Origin: Sulfurimonas sp.
GTDB lineage: Bacteria > Campylobacterota > Campylobacteria > Campylobacterales > Sulfurimonadaceae
Length of the DNA: 5,328 nt
NCBI GenBank assembly: GCA_027083475.1
Contig: JALWON010000207.1
Location: forward strand, 1-5,328
Reading direction: 5' to 3'
Of the stretch, positions 4,986 through 5,328 are shown piece after piece; the stretch's first letter is position 1, and each line of letters opens with the position of its first letter. The notes under the pieces are model-generated. The model saw only the letters and a list, made by a program, of their open reading frames with translations, was not told where the DNA came from and did not search any database. A program made the translations under genes and the position numbers.

Positions 4986-5276
4986 ATGAGTGAAGCATTA
5001 CAAAAGAGTACACACATGATAACTATACTCACTTTATTGCTAGAGGGCAAAGCTTTATCTTCCAATGATATGTTTGCGAGTAATTCTAACCAATATTTTA
5101 GGACGATAAAAAAGCAAGGTATAGAACTCATAGAAGTATGGAAGCCAAACGACACCAACACGGGAAGACACAAAGAGCGAAGATTAAATCAAACGATAGA
5201 TAATATCAAAAGAGCAGAAAATTACCTCAATAAATTATTAGGTAAAAAGCCTGATGAAGCCCAAGGGAGTAATTGA
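4986..5276 (+). CDS. Small winged-helix-like protein, 96 aa
   Basis: ATG 4986 follows the KilA-N gene's TAA without a gap, and AAGG at 4974-4977 gives the ribosome site, so the two are co-translated. The first half (about 10-70) reads as a compact winged helix: a hydrophobic helix MITILTLLLEGKALS, a turn-helix segment SSNDMFASNSNQYFRTIKKQGIELI, and a wing running through VWKPNDTNTGRHKERRL. Small proteins of this plan occur in the early regions of phages and integrative elements, where they are annotated as helix-turn-helix proteins. The second half (70-96) is a Lys-rich helix and polar tail. DNA binding is inferred from pattern and context only. Its end overlaps the probable start of the next gene by 23 bp. 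Confidence 0.7.
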   Translation: MSEALQKSTHMITILTLLLEGKALSSNDMFASNSNQYFRTIKKQGIELIEVWKPNDTNTGRHKERRLNQTIDNIKRAENYLNKLLGKKPDEAQGSN

Positions 5277-5328
5277 CTCCTTGAACTTTAGTAGCGAAAA
5301 CTTAGAAGCATTTTTAAGAGATGAGAAT
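5254..5328 (+). CDS. Start of an unidentified gene, cut by the window end
   Basis: An ATG at 5254 opens a frame with no stop to the window edge (25 codons, MKPKGVIDSLNF...NLEAFLRDEN). It overlaps the winged-helix gene by 23 bp, which matches the tight packing of this operon. A later in-frame start, TTG 5281, has GGAG at 5266-5269 but at a long spacing, so the start is uncertain. The fragment is too short to identify. In comparable elements a replication primase or helicase gene often follows, but nothing here proves that. Confidence 0.5.
   Translation, partial: MKPKGVIDSLNFSSENLEAFLRDEN

Noticed and set aside
4952..5173. Open frame of 73 codons on the minus strand
   Set aside because: Antisense to the KilA-N gene end and the winged-helix gene, with no family resemblance and no ribosome site; the plus-strand genes fit the operon.

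Overview
The window is AT-rich DNA that looks like a Campylobacterota genome (Sulfurimonas, Arcobacter or Sulfuricurvum type). This rests on base composition, lysine-, asparagine- and isoleucine-rich proteins, poly-A and poly-G tracts in genes and leaders, and the style of the tRNAs. The assignment is inference, since no sequence search could be run. The window spans the junction between a chromosomal tRNA locus, itself hit by an insertion sequence, and one end of an integrative element.

Left part (1-1296): the 3' end of an unidentified gene is cut by a complete ISAs1-type insertion sequence (110-1255, perfect 19-bp terminal inverted repeats). Its transposase is split at an A7 run by a -1 frameshift and all three expected acidic catalytic residues are present across the two frames. 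No target-site duplication is visible. Next comes an initiator tRNA-fMet on the minus strand (1297-1373).

Junction (1439-1480): the 3' part of a tRNA-Arg gene, from the anticodon to CCA, lies on the minus strand. A tRNA 3' fragment next to an integrase gene is the usual trace of site-specific integration. Its orientation puts the chromosome to the left and the element to the right, so an intact tRNA-Arg gene should mark the far end beyond the window. Before integration, tRNA-Arg and tRNA-fMet were probably neighbours 65 bp apart.

Element part (1481-5328): the order is an integrase promoter with an extended -10 (TGCTATAAT), repeated motifs that may bind integrase or a regulator, a tyrosine recombinase (1644-2780), and a translationally coupled protein of unknown function (2780-3829). 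After a 170-bp intergenic region comes a second tight operon: an excisionase/AlpA-like small DNA-binding protein (4000-4206), a KilA-N domain protein (4206-4985), a small winged-helix-like protein (4986-5276), and the start of another gene running off the end. The first operon would insert the element. The second looks like the excision, regulation and replication-entry module of a temperate element such as a phage satellite or a small integrative element; that reading is inference.

The observations most worth a second look are the att junction, a G8 tract in the integrase leader that could phase-switch its expression, the uncharacterised integrase partner, and an A30.C40 mismatch in the initiator tRNA.
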